In this document: positions 63,731 through 64,000 of the stretch, piece by piece | Numbering within the stretch: the first letter of the stretch is position 1 | Layout: each line of letters opens with the position of its first letter | Assembly (NCBI GenBank): GCA_051016155.1 | Contig: CP136537.1 | Location: forward strand, 496,001-560,000 | Origin: RCC90-49c sp051016155 | GTDB lineage: Bacteria > Bacteroidota > Bacteroidia > Cytophagales > Amoebophilaceae | Direction of reading: 5' to 3' | DNA: 64,000 nucleotides | The notes under the pieces: model-generated | What the model was told of the DNA's origin: nothing | Database searches by the model: none | Seen by the model: only the letters and a program-made list of their open reading frames with translations | Translations under genes and position numbers: made by a program

Positions 63731-64000
63731 ATGTACACACAATACCAAAGAGGACTCTCGGTGGTTTTACTTATAAGCCTATTCCTTCAAAGCTGTGGCA
63801 ACTTGGCTCTTGATGGACACCATCAAATGAAAGGGGATACTCAGGAAGCCGTTTCTCATACATCTTCGAAACGTCAGCCGCTAGTAGCAGCGGAAGCCCC
63901 TCCAGCAGCGCCTGAGCCACGACAAAAAGAGGAGATAAAACCAAGAGAACGCGTAGTACATACCAGAGGTGCTATCTCCCCACCTGGTGGGTCAACGGTA
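63731..64000 (+). CDS. Secreted lipoprotein, N-terminal part (runs off window)
   Basis: 90 codons visible, no stop before the window ends. MYTQYQRGLSVVLLISLFLQ followed by SCGN is a signal peptide with lipobox, differing from that of the 1886-aa TPR/HEAT lipoprotein (MYTQYQKGLSIVLL) by few residues. After the Cys the sequence is Pro/Ala/Glu-rich and disordered, again like that protein. Leader and promoter are shared too. It is therefore a second member of the same surface-lipoprotein family; whether it carries TPR or HEAT repeats cannot be seen. Confidence 0.85.
   Translation, partial: MYTQYQRGLSVVLLISLFLQSCGNLALDGHHQMKGDTQEAVSHTSSKRQPLVAAEAPPAAPEPRQKEEIKPRERVVHTRGAISPPGGSTV

Overview
The window looks like the chromosome of a host-associated Bacteroidota, most likely a relative of the intracellular Amoebophilaceae (Amoebophilus/Cardinium group). 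This is inferred from family content. The housekeeping genes are of Bacteroidota type: a bactofilin next to an M23 peptidase and AtpI, a GH3/beta-lactamase fusion, and a DUF1599 gene overlapping a BT_3928-type DoxX gene. Start codons lack clear Shine-Dalgarno sequences. The rest is rich in paralogous AAA-ATPase/PD-(D/E)XK proteins, secreted TPR/HEAT lipoproteins, insertion sequences and decayed mobile genes. Base composition appears higher in GC than the published AT-rich genomes of that family, so the genus is uncertain.

Layout. (1) 1-9 kb is ordinary chromosome: AtpI (partial), bactofilin, M23 peptidase, a coiled-coil lipoprotein, the GH3/beta-lactamase fusion, a GNAT acetyltransferase, an HsdR_N-type nuclease domain, an M20 dipeptidase and tRNA-Ala. 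(2) 9.15-18 kb is a graveyard of integrative elements starting at the 3' end of tRNA-Ala. It holds toprim-protein relics, two intact IS481-type elements, a TraG fragment cut by a truncated group II intron, a serine-recombinase fragment and an Rpn nuclease relic. (3) 18-25.3 kb has two tandem sodium:solute symporter genes. The second is fused to a CqsS-like membrane sensor, a degenerate kinase region and a SpoT-type HD hydrolase. The pair is flanked by two decaying copies of an Rpn / Rpn-tail / HEPN-like cassette. (4) 25.4-27.8 kb has mobilisation-type small genes and 12-bp iteron clusters. (5) 27.8-33.5 kb encodes a 1886-aa TPR+HEAT lipoprotein. (6) 35.4-41 kb is an integrated plasmid-like module: a 75-77 bp tandem array, HTH protein, RepA-like ATPase (with an internal stop), a 221-bp tandem repeat with TCGAACC palindromes, toprim/zinc-ribbon protein, tyrosine integrase, and a tRNA-Val 3' fragment as attachment site. 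(7) 41-49.4 kb has two more AAA/PD-(D/E)XK paralogues, then a HEAT-repeat pseudogene truncated by three nested or abutting insertion sequences. (8) 49.4-59.9 kb is chromosome again: pyruvate dehydrogenase E1 beta, diadenylate cyclase CdaA, DUF1599, DoxX, a second tandem pair of symporters, a BglII-like restriction-modification pair and ProS. (9) 60-63 kb is a cluster of IS5- and IS3-type elements, followed by the start of another lipoprotein with the same leader and signal peptide as the TPR/HEAT gene.

Cross-cutting signals are an 8-bp periodic AATCAYNN repeat in several intergenic regions (often ending at a start codon), a long conserved leader shared by three loci, probable gene conversion between AAA paralogues, and two coding disruptions at homopolymer runs. 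The strongest candidate for an unusual system is the transporter-sensor-(p)ppGpp hydrolase fusion at 20513-23971.
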